Assembly (NCBI GenBank): GCA_964448135.1
Contig: CAYUVH010000006.1
Location: 298,764 to 362,763 of the forward strand
Direction: 5' to 3'
From: CAYUVH01 sp964448135
GTDB taxonomy: Bacteria > Verrucomicrobiota > Verrucomicrobiia > Limisphaerales > UBA8199
Length of the DNA: 64,000 nucleotides
Positions 16,296-25,014 of the stretch are shown one piece after another. Below the pieces are notes generated by a model. The model was not told the origin of the DNA. It ran no database searches and saw nothing but the letters and a program-made list of their open reading frames with translations. The position numbers were made by a program, and so were the translations under genes. Each line of letters begins with the position of its first letter. Position 1 is the first letter of the stretch.

Positions 16296-17174
16296 ATGTT
16301 CACGGGCACACATACGGCCATTGTCACTCCTTTCAAGCAGGGCGCGGTGGATCAGGACGCGCTCAAGCGCCTCATCGAAATCCAGATTCGCGCGGGCGTG
16401 GACGGCCTGGTCCCCGTCGGCACCACCGGCGAATCGCCGACGGTGGACTACGAGGAGCACGTCCACATCATCGCGCTCACGGTGAAATTCGCGCGCGGCC
16501 GCGTGAAGGTGCTGGCCGGCACGGGCGGTAATTCCACGACCGAGGCTGTGTATCTTACACAGCGCGCCGAAGCGGTAGGCGCGGACGGTTCGTTGCAGGT
16601 CGCGCCGTATTACAACAAACCCTCGCAAGAAGGCCTGTTCCAGCACTTCCGCGAAGTCGCGCGCAAAACGAAACTGCCCATCATCCTCTACAGCATTCCC
16701 GGCCGCTGCGGCATCGAGATCGGCGTGGACACCGTCAAGCGGTTGACCAAAGCCTGCAAAAACATCATCGGCATCAAGGAAGCCGGCGGGAGCACCGACC
16801 GCGTCTGCCAGTTGCGCGCTGCAGTGGGGCCGAAATTCGAAATTCTTAGCGGCGATGATTCGCTCACGCTGCCGTTCATGGCCGTGGGTGCGCAGGGCGT
16901 CATCAGCGTCGCTTCGAACGTCATTCCCGGCCCGGTCGCCAAAATGGTGAAAGCCTTTGCCGCCGGTAGGCACACCGAGGCTATGAAGCTGCACGAGAAA
17001 TATTTCCCCGTCTTCAAAGATCTTTTCATCGAAACCAATCCGGTTCCGGTAAAGGCGGCCCTCGTCATGCTCGGCCAGATTGAAGAGGAGTATCGGTTGC
17101 CGCTCGTGCCGATGGCCAACGCGAACCGCCAAAAACTGCGCGCCACCCTGCGCGCATGTGGAGTGTTGAAATGA
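16296..17174 (+). CDS. dapA: 4-Hydroxy-tetrahydrodipicolinate synthase
   Basis: 292 residues starting at the ATG at 16296, four bases after the dapF stop. The family words GTTGESPTV, YNKPSQEGL (catalytic Tyr) and IGIKEAGG with the Schiff-base Lys at about residue 161 are all present. It condenses pyruvate with aspartate semialdehyde, the first committed step of the diaminopimelate branch. The stop overlaps the dapB start (ATGA), indicating translational coupling. Confidence 0.97.
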   Translation: MFTGTHTAIVTPFKQGAVDQDALKRLIEIQIRAGVDGLVPVGTTGESPTVDYEEHVHIIALTVKFARGRVKVLAGTGGNSTTEAVYLTQRAEAVGADGSLQVAPYYNKPSQEGLFQHFREVARKTKLPIILYSIPGRCGIEIGVDTVKRLTKACKNIIGIKEAGGSTDRVCQLRAAVGPKFEILSGDDSLTLPFMAVGAQGVISVASNVIPGPVAKMVKAFAAGRHTEAMKLHEKYFPVFKDLFIETNPVPVKAALVMLGQIEEEYRLPLVPMANANRQKLRATLRACGVLK

Positions 17175-17905
17175 CACGCGTCATCATCAACGGCTCGCGT
17201 GGCCGCATGGGCACCGCCTTGCTCGCCTGCATCCCGCGCCATCCGGACCTCCAACTGGCCGGCGAAATGAGTCGCGGCGGAAATTTGGAGACGGTCATCG
17301 GCAAGAGTGACGTGGTCATCGATTTCAGCTCGCACGACGCGACCGTGGGGATCGCCACCCTGTGCGCACAACATGGCAAGGCGCTAATAATTGGCACCAC
17401 CGGCCATTCGCCCGCAGAGAAATCGGAAATCGGAAATCGGAAATCACAAATCCCGATCGTGATGGCCTCGAATTTCTCCACCGGCGTAAACACCCTGTTT
17501 TGGCTTACGCGAAAAGCAGCCGAGATTCTCGGACCGGATTTCGATCTGGAGATTGTGGAAATGCATCATCGGCTCAAACGCGACGCGCCCAGCGGCACCG
17601 CCGCCAGCCTGGCCGGGATTCTCGCCAATGTGCGCGGCGAACAACTCGCGAAAGTCGCGCGCCATGGCCGCGAAGGCATCGTGGGCGAAAGAACCAAAAC
17701 AGAAATCGGCGTGCACTCAGTTCGTGGCGGTGACGTCGTCGGCGATCACACGGTGATTTTTGCCACGCCGGGCGAGCGGGTGGAACTGACGCACAAGGCA
17801 TCAAATCGGGAAACCTTTGCCAACGGCGCCCTGCGCGCCGCCGCGTGGGTCACGGGCAAACCTCCCGGCTTGTATGACATGCAGGATGTCCTCGGACTAA
17901 AGTGA
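17171..17905 (+). CDS. dapB: 4-Hydroxy-tetrahydrodipicolinate reductase
   Basis: 244 residues starting in the ATGA overlap with dapA. It shows the nucleotide-binding GSRGRMG, GTTGH, the NFSTGVN loop and EMHHRLKRDAPSGTA with the catalytic His pair and Lys. One segment (EKSEIGNRKSQIP, about residues 81-93) is encoded by GGAAATCGGAAATC iterations of the kind seen in spacers, yet the spacing to the next conserved block is normal, so the enzyme is probably active. Confidence 0.96.
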   Translation: MTRVIINGSRGRMGTALLACIPRHPDLQLAGEMSRGGNLETVIGKSDVVIDFSSHDATVGIATLCAQHGKALIIGTTGHSPAEKSEIGNRKSQIPIVMASNFSTGVNTLFWLTRKAAEILGPDFDLEIVEMHHRLKRDAPSGTAASLAGILANVRGEQLAKVARHGREGIVGERTKTEIGVHSVRGGDVVGDHTVIFATPGERVELTHKASNRETFANGALRAAAWVTGKPPGLYDMQDVLGLK

Positions 17906-17906
17906 A

Positions 17907-18401
17907 ATGAGCCTCGTCTGCATTGCTTTGGGAGCGAACCTGGGTGATGCCGAACATCATGTTCTCCAGGCGATGGATCACCTCGCCAAACTCGCGGCGG
18001 GTCCGGTGGCGCGGTCGTCGCTCTGGCAAAGCATGCCGGTGGATTGTCCGCCCGACTCCCCGCCCTTCGTAAACGCCGCGGTCACCTTCACCGCGCTTCC
18101 GGGCGAGACGCCGGAAACGTTGCTGCCGAAGCTGCAGGCCATCGAAAGGGAATTCGGGCGTCAGCCAAAAGTCGTCCACAACGCCCCGCGCCCGCTCGAT
18201 CTGGATTTGATCACCTTCGGAAACGAACGCCGCTCCACGCCCGAACTCACCCTCCCGCACCCCCGCGCCCACGAGCGCCGCTTCGTCCTGCAACCGATCG
18301 CCGAGATCGCACCCGACCTTGTGCTGCCTGATCAGACGTTATCCGTCGTGCAGCTATTGGCGAAGCTGCCGCTATATGAACCGATGAAGCGGTTGAGGTA
18401 G
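17907..18401 (+). CDS. folK: 2-Amino-4-hydroxy-6-hydroxymethyldihydropteridine pyrophosphokinase
   Basis: 164 residues with the HPPK features IALGANLGDAEHHV at the N-terminus, FVNAAVTF, and RPLDLDLITFG with the metal-binding aspartates. It transfers pyrophosphate from ATP in folate synthesis. It begins one base after the dapB stop, completing the dap-folK operon. No other folate gene is visible here. Confidence 0.95.
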   Translation: MSLVCIALGANLGDAEHHVLQAMDHLAKLAAGPVARSSLWQSMPVDCPPDSPPFVNAAVTFTALPGETPETLLPKLQAIEREFGRQPKVVHNAPRPLDLDLITFGNERRSTPELTLPHPRAHERRFVLQPIAEIAPDLVLPDQTLSVVQLLAKLPLYEPMKRLR

Positions 18402-18421
18402 AAAAATCCGAGCGCCAAACC

Positions 18422-19783
18422 TCAACTAGCCGGCTGCCGCGGCGGCGCGCGGAAGAGGGCGACGAATAGAACGAGAATCAGCGCCGCAAAAGCCGCCGGC
18501 TTGCCCCACAGCGGTTTCCATTCGATGGCCTGCAATTCGGATTTGCGCAGCGCGGCCTGTTCGGCTTTGAGCTTGGAGAGTTGGTTTTCGTCCGCTGATT
18601 TTTCCGCGCCCGATTCCTTGGCCATTTTCTCGCTGAGCTGCGCGATCTCCTTGCCCTTGGCCTGCACCTGCTCGCCGAACGCTTTCGAGGCCGCCGTGGT
18701 GTGCTGGGCTTCGATCTTACCGGCCACTTGCGCGCCGATGAACATTCCCAACCCCAGCGTGAACAGCACCAGCAACCCCTGCGCCTGCGCCCGGATTTGT
18801 TTCGGCGCAGCCTGGTCGGTGTAAATCTGGCCCGTCACGAAGAAGAAATCGTAGCAGACGCCGTGCAACACAATTCCCCCGATGATCATCCAGGCGATTT
18901 GCTGCGGCGCGCCGAGGGCAAACAACGTGTAGCGCGCCACCCACGCCAACATGCCGACTGCGAGCATCCATTTCACTCCCAACCGGGCGAAGCACAACGG
19001 CATCACGATCATGAAAAAGATTTCGGACATCTGTCCGTACGACATCGTCCGGCCAATCGGCAAATCCGCCATTTCCACAATGCGGCTCGTGATCTGGTAA
19101 TAGAACGCCAGCGGGATGCAGATCAACACGGAGGAAATGAGGAAGGTAAGATAAGAACGATTCTTCAGCATTCCCAGGGCATCCAATCCGAGGATCTGCC
19201 AGGCTGTGACCTTGCCAGTCTGGGTTGGCGGGGTGTGCGGCAGCGCGAAGCTGAACAGGCCGAGGGCAATCGCCGCGCCCGAGGTCAGATAAAACATCTC
19301 GATGTTTTTGTCCCAGTGAAGCTGGGTCAGCGTCAGGCCCGCCACAATCCAGCCAATCGTGCCGAACACCCGGATCAGCGGAAATTCCTTCTCCGAATTC
19401 GTCATGCACTTCATCGCGACCGTGTTCGTCAACGCCAGGGTGGGAAAATACGTCAGCATATAACCGAAAAACGCCAGGTTGATGAAGTTCGGCGCCGGCG
19501 TGCTCGACTTCATCATCGCGGTCGCCCCCAGCATCAACGCACCGCCGAGTACGTGCAGCACACCCAGCACCCGTTGCGCCGGGAAAAAGCGGTCCGCGAT
19601 CATGCCCACGAAAAATGGCGTGATCATGCCGGCGATCGGCCCGACGGAATACATCCATCCGAAATCACCAGCCTGAAACCCGATCGTGCTCAGGTAATTC
19701 GGTCCGGTGACGTACCACGCTCCCCAGATGAAGAACTCGAGGAACATCATGATGGAGAGCTGAATGCGAACAGAGGATTTCAT
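18422..19783 (-). CDS. MFS transporter, nucleoside:H+ symporter (NupG-like) type
   Basis: 453 residues with about twelve hydrophobic segments. The N-terminus (IMMFLEFFIWGAWYVTGPNY) and GDFGWMYSVGPIAGMITPFFVG are characteristic of the nucleoside H+ symporter group. A polar, charged segment of about 60 residues (SKAFGEQVQAKGKEIAQLSE onward, about 375-430) predicted as coiled coil lies between the last two membrane segments, which is not usual for NupG. Convergent with folK, leaving about 20 bases. Substrate assignment is by family only. Confidence 0.85.
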   Translation of the reverse strand: MKSSVRIQLSIMMFLEFFIWGAWYVTGPNYLSTIGFQAGDFGWMYSVGPIAGMITPFFVGMIADRFFPAQRVLGVLHVLGGALMLGATAMMKSSTPAPNFINLAFFGYMLTYFPTLALTNTVAMKCMTNSEKEFPLIRVFGTIGWIVAGLTLTQLHWDKNIEMFYLTSGAAIALGLFSFALPHTPPTQTGKVTAWQILGLDALGMLKNRSYLTFLISSVLICIPLAFYYQITSRIVEMADLPIGRTMSYGQMSEIFFMIVMPLCFARLGVKWMLAVGMLAWVARYTLFALGAPQQIAWMIIGGIVLHGVCYDFFFVTGQIYTDQAAPKQIRAQAQGLLVLFTLGLGMFIGAQVAGKIEAQHTTAASKAFGEQVQAKGKEIAQLSEKMAKESGAEKSADENQLSKLKAEQAALRKSELQAIEWKPLWGKPAAFAALILVLFVALFRAPPRQPAS

Positions 19784-19885
19784 AGCTTAAGCTGGCGCGA
19801 GAGTAGAAATGCGGCTGCCGCGAGGCAAGCACTTTGCCTGCCGCGACCGCGGGCCAAGGGGAATCTTGACGCGACGGACAGCCGA

Positions 19886-21946
19886 TTACGGCTGCCGCGT
19901 GCGATAATACGCCGGCGAATACGGCGGCGTTTCGGTGTATTGAATCAGGCCGTCCGCCGGCGTCGTGTTCGTAATCACGTCCGTCCAGGCGCTGAGATCG
20001 GGCGAGCGCTGGATCACATAATCAAAGCCTGGTATGCCGTAAAAGCCAATGGTCATGCTGCCGCCGCCGCTGTTGGTGATCGAGACCGTGCCCACCGAAT
20101 TGGTCACGTTGATGGTGATGTTTTTTGTCACCGTCCCGCCGCGATTGTCCTTCAGGCGATATTGCAGGATGTCGCCGTTGTTGTTCACTGGATTGTAAAA
20201 AACGGTCGTGCTGTTTTCCGTCACGCTGGCGCCCTGGGAGCCGGTGCTGGTAATCGCGTCGTAGCTCACCGCGTCGCCGCTGTCTGGATCACTCGCGCCG
20301 CTGAGCAGGTCGGATTTCGGAATCTTGATGCTCGTGTCCTTCGTCCGGCCGTAAGTCTTGTCCGCGGCCGTGGGCGAACGGTTGACGATGATGGAGCCGT
20401 TGGTCGGGATTTGGGCGAGATACCAATTCTGTCCCGCGCCGAGCGAAGGAAGATTCGTGGCGGAGAAAGAGCCGGAGTAAGCCGGGGCGCTGAACAACCG
20501 AAAAACTTCGCCGCCGTTGAGCGCGGGCCCGGTGTTGGTGACCGTCAAAGTCCCACCGTAGGCAAAAGTGCCGCTCGAAAGCACAATGGCATCATTCGTG
20601 CCCGGCGAATTGGTCGTGTTGATTTCCATCAGGCAGGTCCCACCCAGCGTCGGTGCTGTGCCCAGCGTAAGTGTGCCGATGGTCACACCCGGCGCCAGTG
20701 TGCCGCCGCTTTGTACGGTTACGGCTCCGCTCACGGTGCCGGTGCCGCCGAGAATAGCAGTGGTTTGGACGGTCACCGCGGAAGCGCTGGCGGTCGAGCC
20801 ATTCACCAGCAGCTTGCCAGCGCTCACAGTTGTGGCGCCGGTGTAAAAGTTCACACCCGAAACCGTCAAAGTGCCGTTGCCGTTCTTGGTGAGCTTGCCG
20901 CTGCCGGTGGAATTGGTCATCCCGCCACTGATGGTGGAGGTGCCGGTGCCGTCCATGATGAGGGTTTGATTTTTGAGATCCAGAATCGCGCCCGAGAGCG
21001 TGACGCCTCCGGTATTGGCGAACAAGGTCACGTCGTTGTCGAGAAACAGGTTGCCGGAGAAAGTGGCCGTGCCGGTGGTGCCGGAAGTGTTGGCGATCAC
21101 CTTCGCGCCGCTGCTGCCGTTGCGAACATTGATCTTGGTGGACATGCTGCGGCCGCCGTCGAGGTTGAGGTTGGCGCCCACCGTGCCGGTGGTGTCGCCC
21201 AGGCGGATGAACGTGGCGGCGGGAGCGGCGTCGTTGGTGGCGCAGCGCAGCGTGCCTTTGTTGATGAACGTGTCGCCGCCGTAGGTGTTGGTGGCAGCAT
21301 AGACGACCGTGCTGACGCCGTTGATGGCCACGGAGTTGTTGGTGCCGATGCTGGAAATCACGTCGTTAAAGGTCAGCGTCTTGCCGTTATTACCGAAGAT
21401 CTGAAGCTGGGTGGTGTCCTGCAGATTAACTTTGGCGCCCACGCTGAACACAATATCGCCGTTTACCGGATTGATCTCCGCTTTCTGGCCGCCGTTCTGG
21501 CCGGCCATGCCCAGGCCGCTTACGGAGAAAGTCTGCGTCACGAACGAGTCATTCTCGACGCGCGGAAAGTTCCCGCCGAAATCGAAGTTAGTGAATCCAA
21601 GTCCAGTGATGGTGAAGGCCGTGTCGTTGGCGGCGGAGCCGTCCGTGCCGGTGCCAGCGGCGTTGCTGTCCTGGAAGGTGATGCGGTAGCCGTGCCAATT
21701 GGAGAGATCGTTATTGGGGCTGGTCGCGGTACCGCCGGACGCTTTATAGCGCTGGCCGAAGAAGAGATTGCGGTCGCCGGTGCCGCTGGTGTTCGGCGCG
21801 GCCGCGTCCCAGTTGGCGGTGGTGCTGAAATTGTTGCCGGAGACGCCTTTCCAGCCGGTGCCGGTGATGGTGTCGGCGTTTGCCGCCAGGACGAGCAAAG
21901 TGGAGACGAGAGAGCCGAGTAGAACCTGGGGGGTAGGTGCTTTCAT
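19886..21946 (-). CDS. Secreted protein with autotransporter-associated beta-strand repeats
   Basis: 686 residues with an N-terminal signal (VLLGSLVSTLLVLAANA). The body contains the autotransporter-associated beta-strand repeat (GKLTKNGNGTLTVSG then YTGATTVSAGKLLVNG) near residues 355-395 and an earlier copy near 235. A cadherin-like or Ig-like stretch (NRSPTAADKTYGRTKDTS to ITINVTN) follows, and the end (YSPAYYRTRQP) matches verrucomicrobial terminal domains. No beta-barrel translocator domain is seen, so this is a surface or secreted beta-helix and not a classical autotransporter. Confidence 0.8.
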   Translation of the reverse strand: MKAPTPQVLLGSLVSTLLVLAANADTITGTGWKGVSGNNFSTTANWDAAAPNTSGTGDRNLFFGQRYKASGGTATSPNNDLSNWHGYRITFQDSNAAGTGTDGSAANDTAFTITGLGFTNFDFGGNFPRVENDSFVTQTFSVSGLGMAGQNGGQKAEINPVNGDIVFSVGAKVNLQDTTQLQIFGNNGKTLTFNDVISSIGTNNSVAINGVSTVVYAATNTYGGDTFINKGTLRCATNDAAPAATFIRLGDTTGTVGANLNLDGGRSMSTKINVRNGSSGAKVIANTSGTTGTATFSGNLFLDNDVTLFANTGGVTLSGAILDLKNQTLIMDGTGTSTISGGMTNSTGSGKLTKNGNGTLTVSGVNFYTGATTVSAGKLLVNGSTASASAVTVQTTAILGGTGTVSGAVTVQSGGTLAPGVTIGTLTLGTAPTLGGTCLMEINTTNSPGTNDAIVLSSGTFAYGGTLTVTNTGPALNGGEVFRLFSAPAYSGSFSATNLPSLGAGQNWYLAQIPTNGSIIVNRSPTAADKTYGRTKDTSIKIPKSDLLSGASDPDSGDAVSYDAITSTGSQGASVTENSTTVFYNPVNNNGDILQYRLKDNRGGTVTKNITINVTNSVGTVSITNSGGGSMTIGFYGIPGFDYVIQRSPDLSAWTDVITNTTPADGLIQYTETPPYSPAYYRTRQP

Positions 21947-22157
21947 AAGCAGGCCGTTGCTTGGTTAGCGAGTTTGGGGCAAGGACAGCCGGGATTCGCT
22001 GGTATGGATAGAGTGTGTGTGGCTTATTTACGCTAGTTTATGCCCTAAAGTCAAGCCAGGTCGGGATATTAAAGGGAGGCAGGCTCGACGGGGTGGGCGA
22101 TGGGGCGTATGTTGAGGCACGGATTACGATCGTATCGTGAGTCCCATAATTCCCGGC

Positions 22158-22727
22158 ATGAAATTGCCTCCGCTTATTCTGGCCTCCGTCTCTCCCCGCC
22201 GGGAGCAACTTCTGCGGGAGCTCGGGCGCGACTTCAAGATCGTGCCCAGCGAGGCGGAGGAGATCCATCACGAGGAACTGACCGCGCGCGAACTCGTCCT
22301 GGTGAATGCCTACCGCAAGGCGCGGGTGGTCGCGAAAAAGTTTCCCGACGCGCTGGTATTGGGAGCGGACACCCTGGTGGCCATGAACAATGAGCTATTC
22401 GGCAAGCCCGCGGATCGCGATGAAGCGTCCGCCATGCTCGGCCGGTTGCAGGGAAAGACTCACGAAGTTCTCACCGGCGTGTGCCTGCTGCATTTGCGAA
22501 AACATCGCCAAAGCGTTTTCTGCGAGAGCACGGAGGTCACCTTCCGCAAGCTGAACGAAACCGCCATCCGCCGATACCTGGCGAAGATCGAGCCGACCGA
22601 CAAAGCCGGCGCTTATGCCATCCAGGAGCACGGTGACATGGTCGTGGAAAAGATCATGGGGTCGCGCAGCAACGTCGTCGGGCTTCCCCTCGAACGCCTG
22701 CAGGCGGAACTCACCGCTTGGTTGTAG
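22158..22727 (+). CDS. maf: Maf family nucleotide pyrophosphatase
   Basis: 189 residues from the ATG at 22158 (MKLPPLILASVSPRREQLLREL). An upstream GTG would add only seven residues without family match. It has SPRR, VLGADTLV and the GxY-Q word AYAIQEHGDMVVEKIMGSRSNVVGLP of house-cleaning nucleotide pyrophosphatases that hydrolyse dTTP/UTP or modified nucleotides. The stop is nine bases from the end of the convergent peptidase gene. Confidence 0.93.
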   Translation: MKLPPLILASVSPRREQLLRELGRDFKIVPSEAEEIHHEELTARELVLVNAYRKARVVAKKFPDALVLGADTLVAMNNELFGKPADRDEASAMLGRLQGKTHEVLTGVCLLHLRKHRQSVFCESTEVTFRKLNETAIRRYLAKIEPTDKAGAYAIQEHGDMVVEKIMGSRSNVVGLPLERLQAELTAWL

Positions 22728-22735
22728 CAGCCATC

Positions 22736-24112
22736 TCAGGCCTGGCTCAATTCCTGCCAGAGATAGGCGCTCATGAGCCGGCCCTTTTCGAAACAATCCA
22801 GGTCGAATTTTTCGTTGGGTGAATGCGCGTTGTCGTCCGGTAGCGCGAGCCCAAGCAAAAGCGAATCCGCGCCCAGCACGCTTTGGAACTGGTTCACGAT
22901 CGGGATTGAACCGCCTTCGCGCAACAGGACCGGTTCGCGACCGAAGGCCGATTGCAGGGCGCGCAAAGCGGCCTTCGCCTGTTTGCCGGTCGGCGAGACG
23001 AGGTAGGGCGCGGCGCCGTGACCGGATTTGATTTCCAAGCGCACGGTAGGGGGACAGAGCTTTTCCAATTGCCGGCGCACGAGTTTGATGATGCGCGCGG
23101 GATCCTGATTGGGCACGAGGCGCACCGTGATTTTCGCGCGCGCCCAGGAGGGCACGATGGTCTTGCTGCCTTCGCCCTGGTAACCGCTGGTTAGGCCGTT
23201 GATTTCAAACGTGGGCCGGGCGGAGCGTTGTTCGTGCGGCGTGAAACCCTTCTCACCGAATAATTTCGGCACGCCGAGGAAGCGGCGATACTCATTGGGC
23301 TGGAACGGCAGGCGGCGGAATTGTTTGCGCTCGAAGGCGGACATCGGCGCGACCTGGTCATAGAAACCTGGGACCGCCACGCGTCCGTTCTTGTCGCGCA
23401 GCTTGCCCAGCAACTGGCAAAGGGCCATGGCGGGATTGTCCACGGTGCCGCCGAAAATGCCCGAGTGCAGATCGCGATCCGGGCCGTGCACGATGACTTC
23501 AAAGGAAGCGATACCGCGCAGAGCGTAAGTCAGCGCCGGATGCTGCGGCGTGGGCATGCCAGTGTCCGAAATCACCACCGCGTCGCACGCGAGTTCGCTG
23601 CGATGCTGCTTGAGGAAGGATTCCAGGTGTTTGCTGCCGACCTCCTCCTCGCCCTCGATGACGAACGTGATGTCGCAGGGCAGTTCGGTGCCGGTCTTGA
23701 GGTACGCCTCGACGGCCTGAATGTGGGCGAGGTTTTGCCCTTTGTTGTCGCTGGATCCCCGCGCATAAAGCGAGCGTCCGGCGATGCGCGGTGTGAACGG
23801 CGGCGACGTCCAAAGTTCGAACGGCTCGGGCGGCTGCACATCGTAATGGCCGTAGACCAAAAACTTCGGCCGCTTGCCCTTGCGCGATTTCGGCGCGGGC
23901 GTGCTGGCGACCACGATTGGATTTCCAGCCGTGGGCCAGAGCTTCGCGTTGAGGCCGATATCGCGGCACTTCTCCACGACCCAGCCGGCGCAGGCGCGCA
24001 GGTCGCCGGCGTGCTTGGGCTGCGCGGAGACGCTGGGAAACTTCACGTAATCGCACAACTCGCGCACAAACCGCTCGTCGTTTTTCTTCAGGTAATCCTT
24101 AACTGCTTGCAT
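22736..24112 (-). CDS. M20 family metallopeptidase (dipeptidase-like)
   Basis: 458 residues from the ATG at 24112 (MQAVKDYLKKND). Zinc-site words are VYGHYDVQPPEPFELW (His and catalytic Asp), ARGSSDNKGQ (bridging Asp) and EGEEEVGS (general base Glu). A dimerisation domain insert runs about 190-350. The arrangement fits the M20 dipeptidase/carnosinase-like group commonly named M20/M25/M40. There is no signal peptide, so a cytoplasmic peptide-degradation role is likely. It is convergent with maf. Confidence 0.93.
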   Translation of the reverse strand: MQAVKDYLKKNDERFVRELCDYVKFPSVSAQPKHAGDLRACAGWVVEKCRDIGLNAKLWPTAGNPIVVASTPAPKSRKGKRPKFLVYGHYDVQPPEPFELWTSPPFTPRIAGRSLYARGSSDNKGQNLAHIQAVEAYLKTGTELPCDITFVIEGEEEVGSKHLESFLKQHRSELACDAVVISDTGMPTPQHPALTYALRGIASFEVIVHGPDRDLHSGIFGGTVDNPAMALCQLLGKLRDKNGRVAVPGFYDQVAPMSAFERKQFRRLPFQPNEYRRFLGVPKLFGEKGFTPHEQRSARPTFEINGLTSGYQGEGSKTIVPSWARAKITVRLVPNQDPARIIKLVRRQLEKLCPPTVRLEIKSGHGAAPYLVSPTGKQAKAALRALQSAFGREPVLLREGGSIPIVNQFQSVLGADSLLLGLALPDDNAHSPNEKFDLDCFEKGRLMSAYLWQELSQA

Positions 24113-24167
24113 GGAAGGACCTTTGTAGCAGAGGGGCGGGTGCGGGGAAATGTCGAAGTTGCTTCCG

Positions 24168-24293
24168 CGGACGGCGACTGTGGCGAAGCCCAGCCGCAGC
24201 GGCAACTATTTGTCGAGGGCGCGCTGATCAATTCATCCGAGCGATATCCAATCTGTACGCGCTGCGGCAGGGCTTCGCCACAGCCGCCGTCCG
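24168..24293. repeat. REP-like inverted repeat
   Basis: The left arm CGGACGGCGACTGTGGCGAA is matched in reverse by TTCGCCACAGCCGCCGTCCG, with the arms continuing through GCCGCAGC/GCTGCGGC. The pair sits in the spacer upstream of the M20 gene and directly downstream of the 24298-24966 gene. Confidence 0.8.
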
Positions 24294-24297
24294 AACC

Positions 24298-24966
24298 TCA
24301 CCTCTGCATCCGTCCGCGCAGCTCCGCGAGCCCCGCCTCCACCTCCGCCCTTGGCAGATTGCCCTCTTCGAGCAACGAATCCGGGTGGCCCACCAGCCGC
24401 TCATAAAAAGCGATTCCGAAATCGAGCGCGGCCGGATCGCCCGGGTCGGCCTCGATCAATTCATGAAGCAGATCTTCGGCCTTGGCGAAGTCGGCGATTC
24501 GCTCGTAGTGCTGCATGAGCATGGCCTGGGTCCGCCGCGAAAGCGGTTCGCCTTGCAATGCGATTACGAAGACTTCGATGCGCGGCATGAATTCCGGAAA
24601 CGCAACATCATCTTCGCGGCTGAGGACGCTCAGCAGCAGGTGCAATCCCTGAAGATAGTGCGCGCGGGCTTCCTCCAGCCGTCCTTCGCCGGTGACGACA
24701 TCGCCGGCCTCTTTGAAAAGCGAGGCCAGCATGAGGCTCTTGTCCCGGATGGCCTGGGTGGGTTCGCCTTTGACCATGCGGGCGAGAATCTCGGTTTCGG
24801 TCAGGCTCGCTGCTTCCTTCGAGCCGACGCCCAGCAGTTTCCCGAATTCCGATTCGATTTCGCCGCGCGCGGAATCCCAGCGTTGTTCGCGCTTGTAGGA
24901 TTCGATGCGCGAGAGGACGCGGACGAACTCTTCGATCATCCGCAGGATGTAATCGCGGCGTAGCAT
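24298..24966 (-). CDS. Conserved protein resembling DUF6483, TPR-like
   Basis: 222 residues, mostly helical. The N-terminus MLRRDYILRMIEEFVRVLSRI is the hallmark of a family of unknown function (DUF6483-like), and the second half (EEARAHYLQGLHLLLSVL, RIADFAKAEDLLHELIEADP) has the rhythm of tetratricopeptide repeats. No catalytic motif is visible. I cannot assign a role. It stands between the peptidase and the GH172 gene on the same strand, separated by REP and short spacers. Confidence 0.75.
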   Translation of the reverse strand: MLRRDYILRMIEEFVRVLSRIESYKREQRWDSARGEIESEFGKLLGVGSKEAASLTETEILARMVKGEPTQAIRDKSLMLASLFKEAGDVVTGEGRLEEARAHYLQGLHLLLSVLSREDDVAFPEFMPRIEVFVIALQGEPLSRRTQAMLMQHYERIADFAKAEDLLHELIEADPGDPAALDFGIAFYERLVGHPDSLLEEGNLPRAEVEAGLAELRGRMQR

Positions 24967-25014
24967 ACCCGGATATAACGATGCCGCCGGGCGGAATCCG
25001 CCGCAAGGGCAGGA

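Noticed and set aside
18701..21922. Plus-strand open frame of 1073 codons across two genes
   Set aside because: Antisense to the MFS transporter and the beta-strand-repeat protein; low-complexity product rich in Arg, Gly and His.
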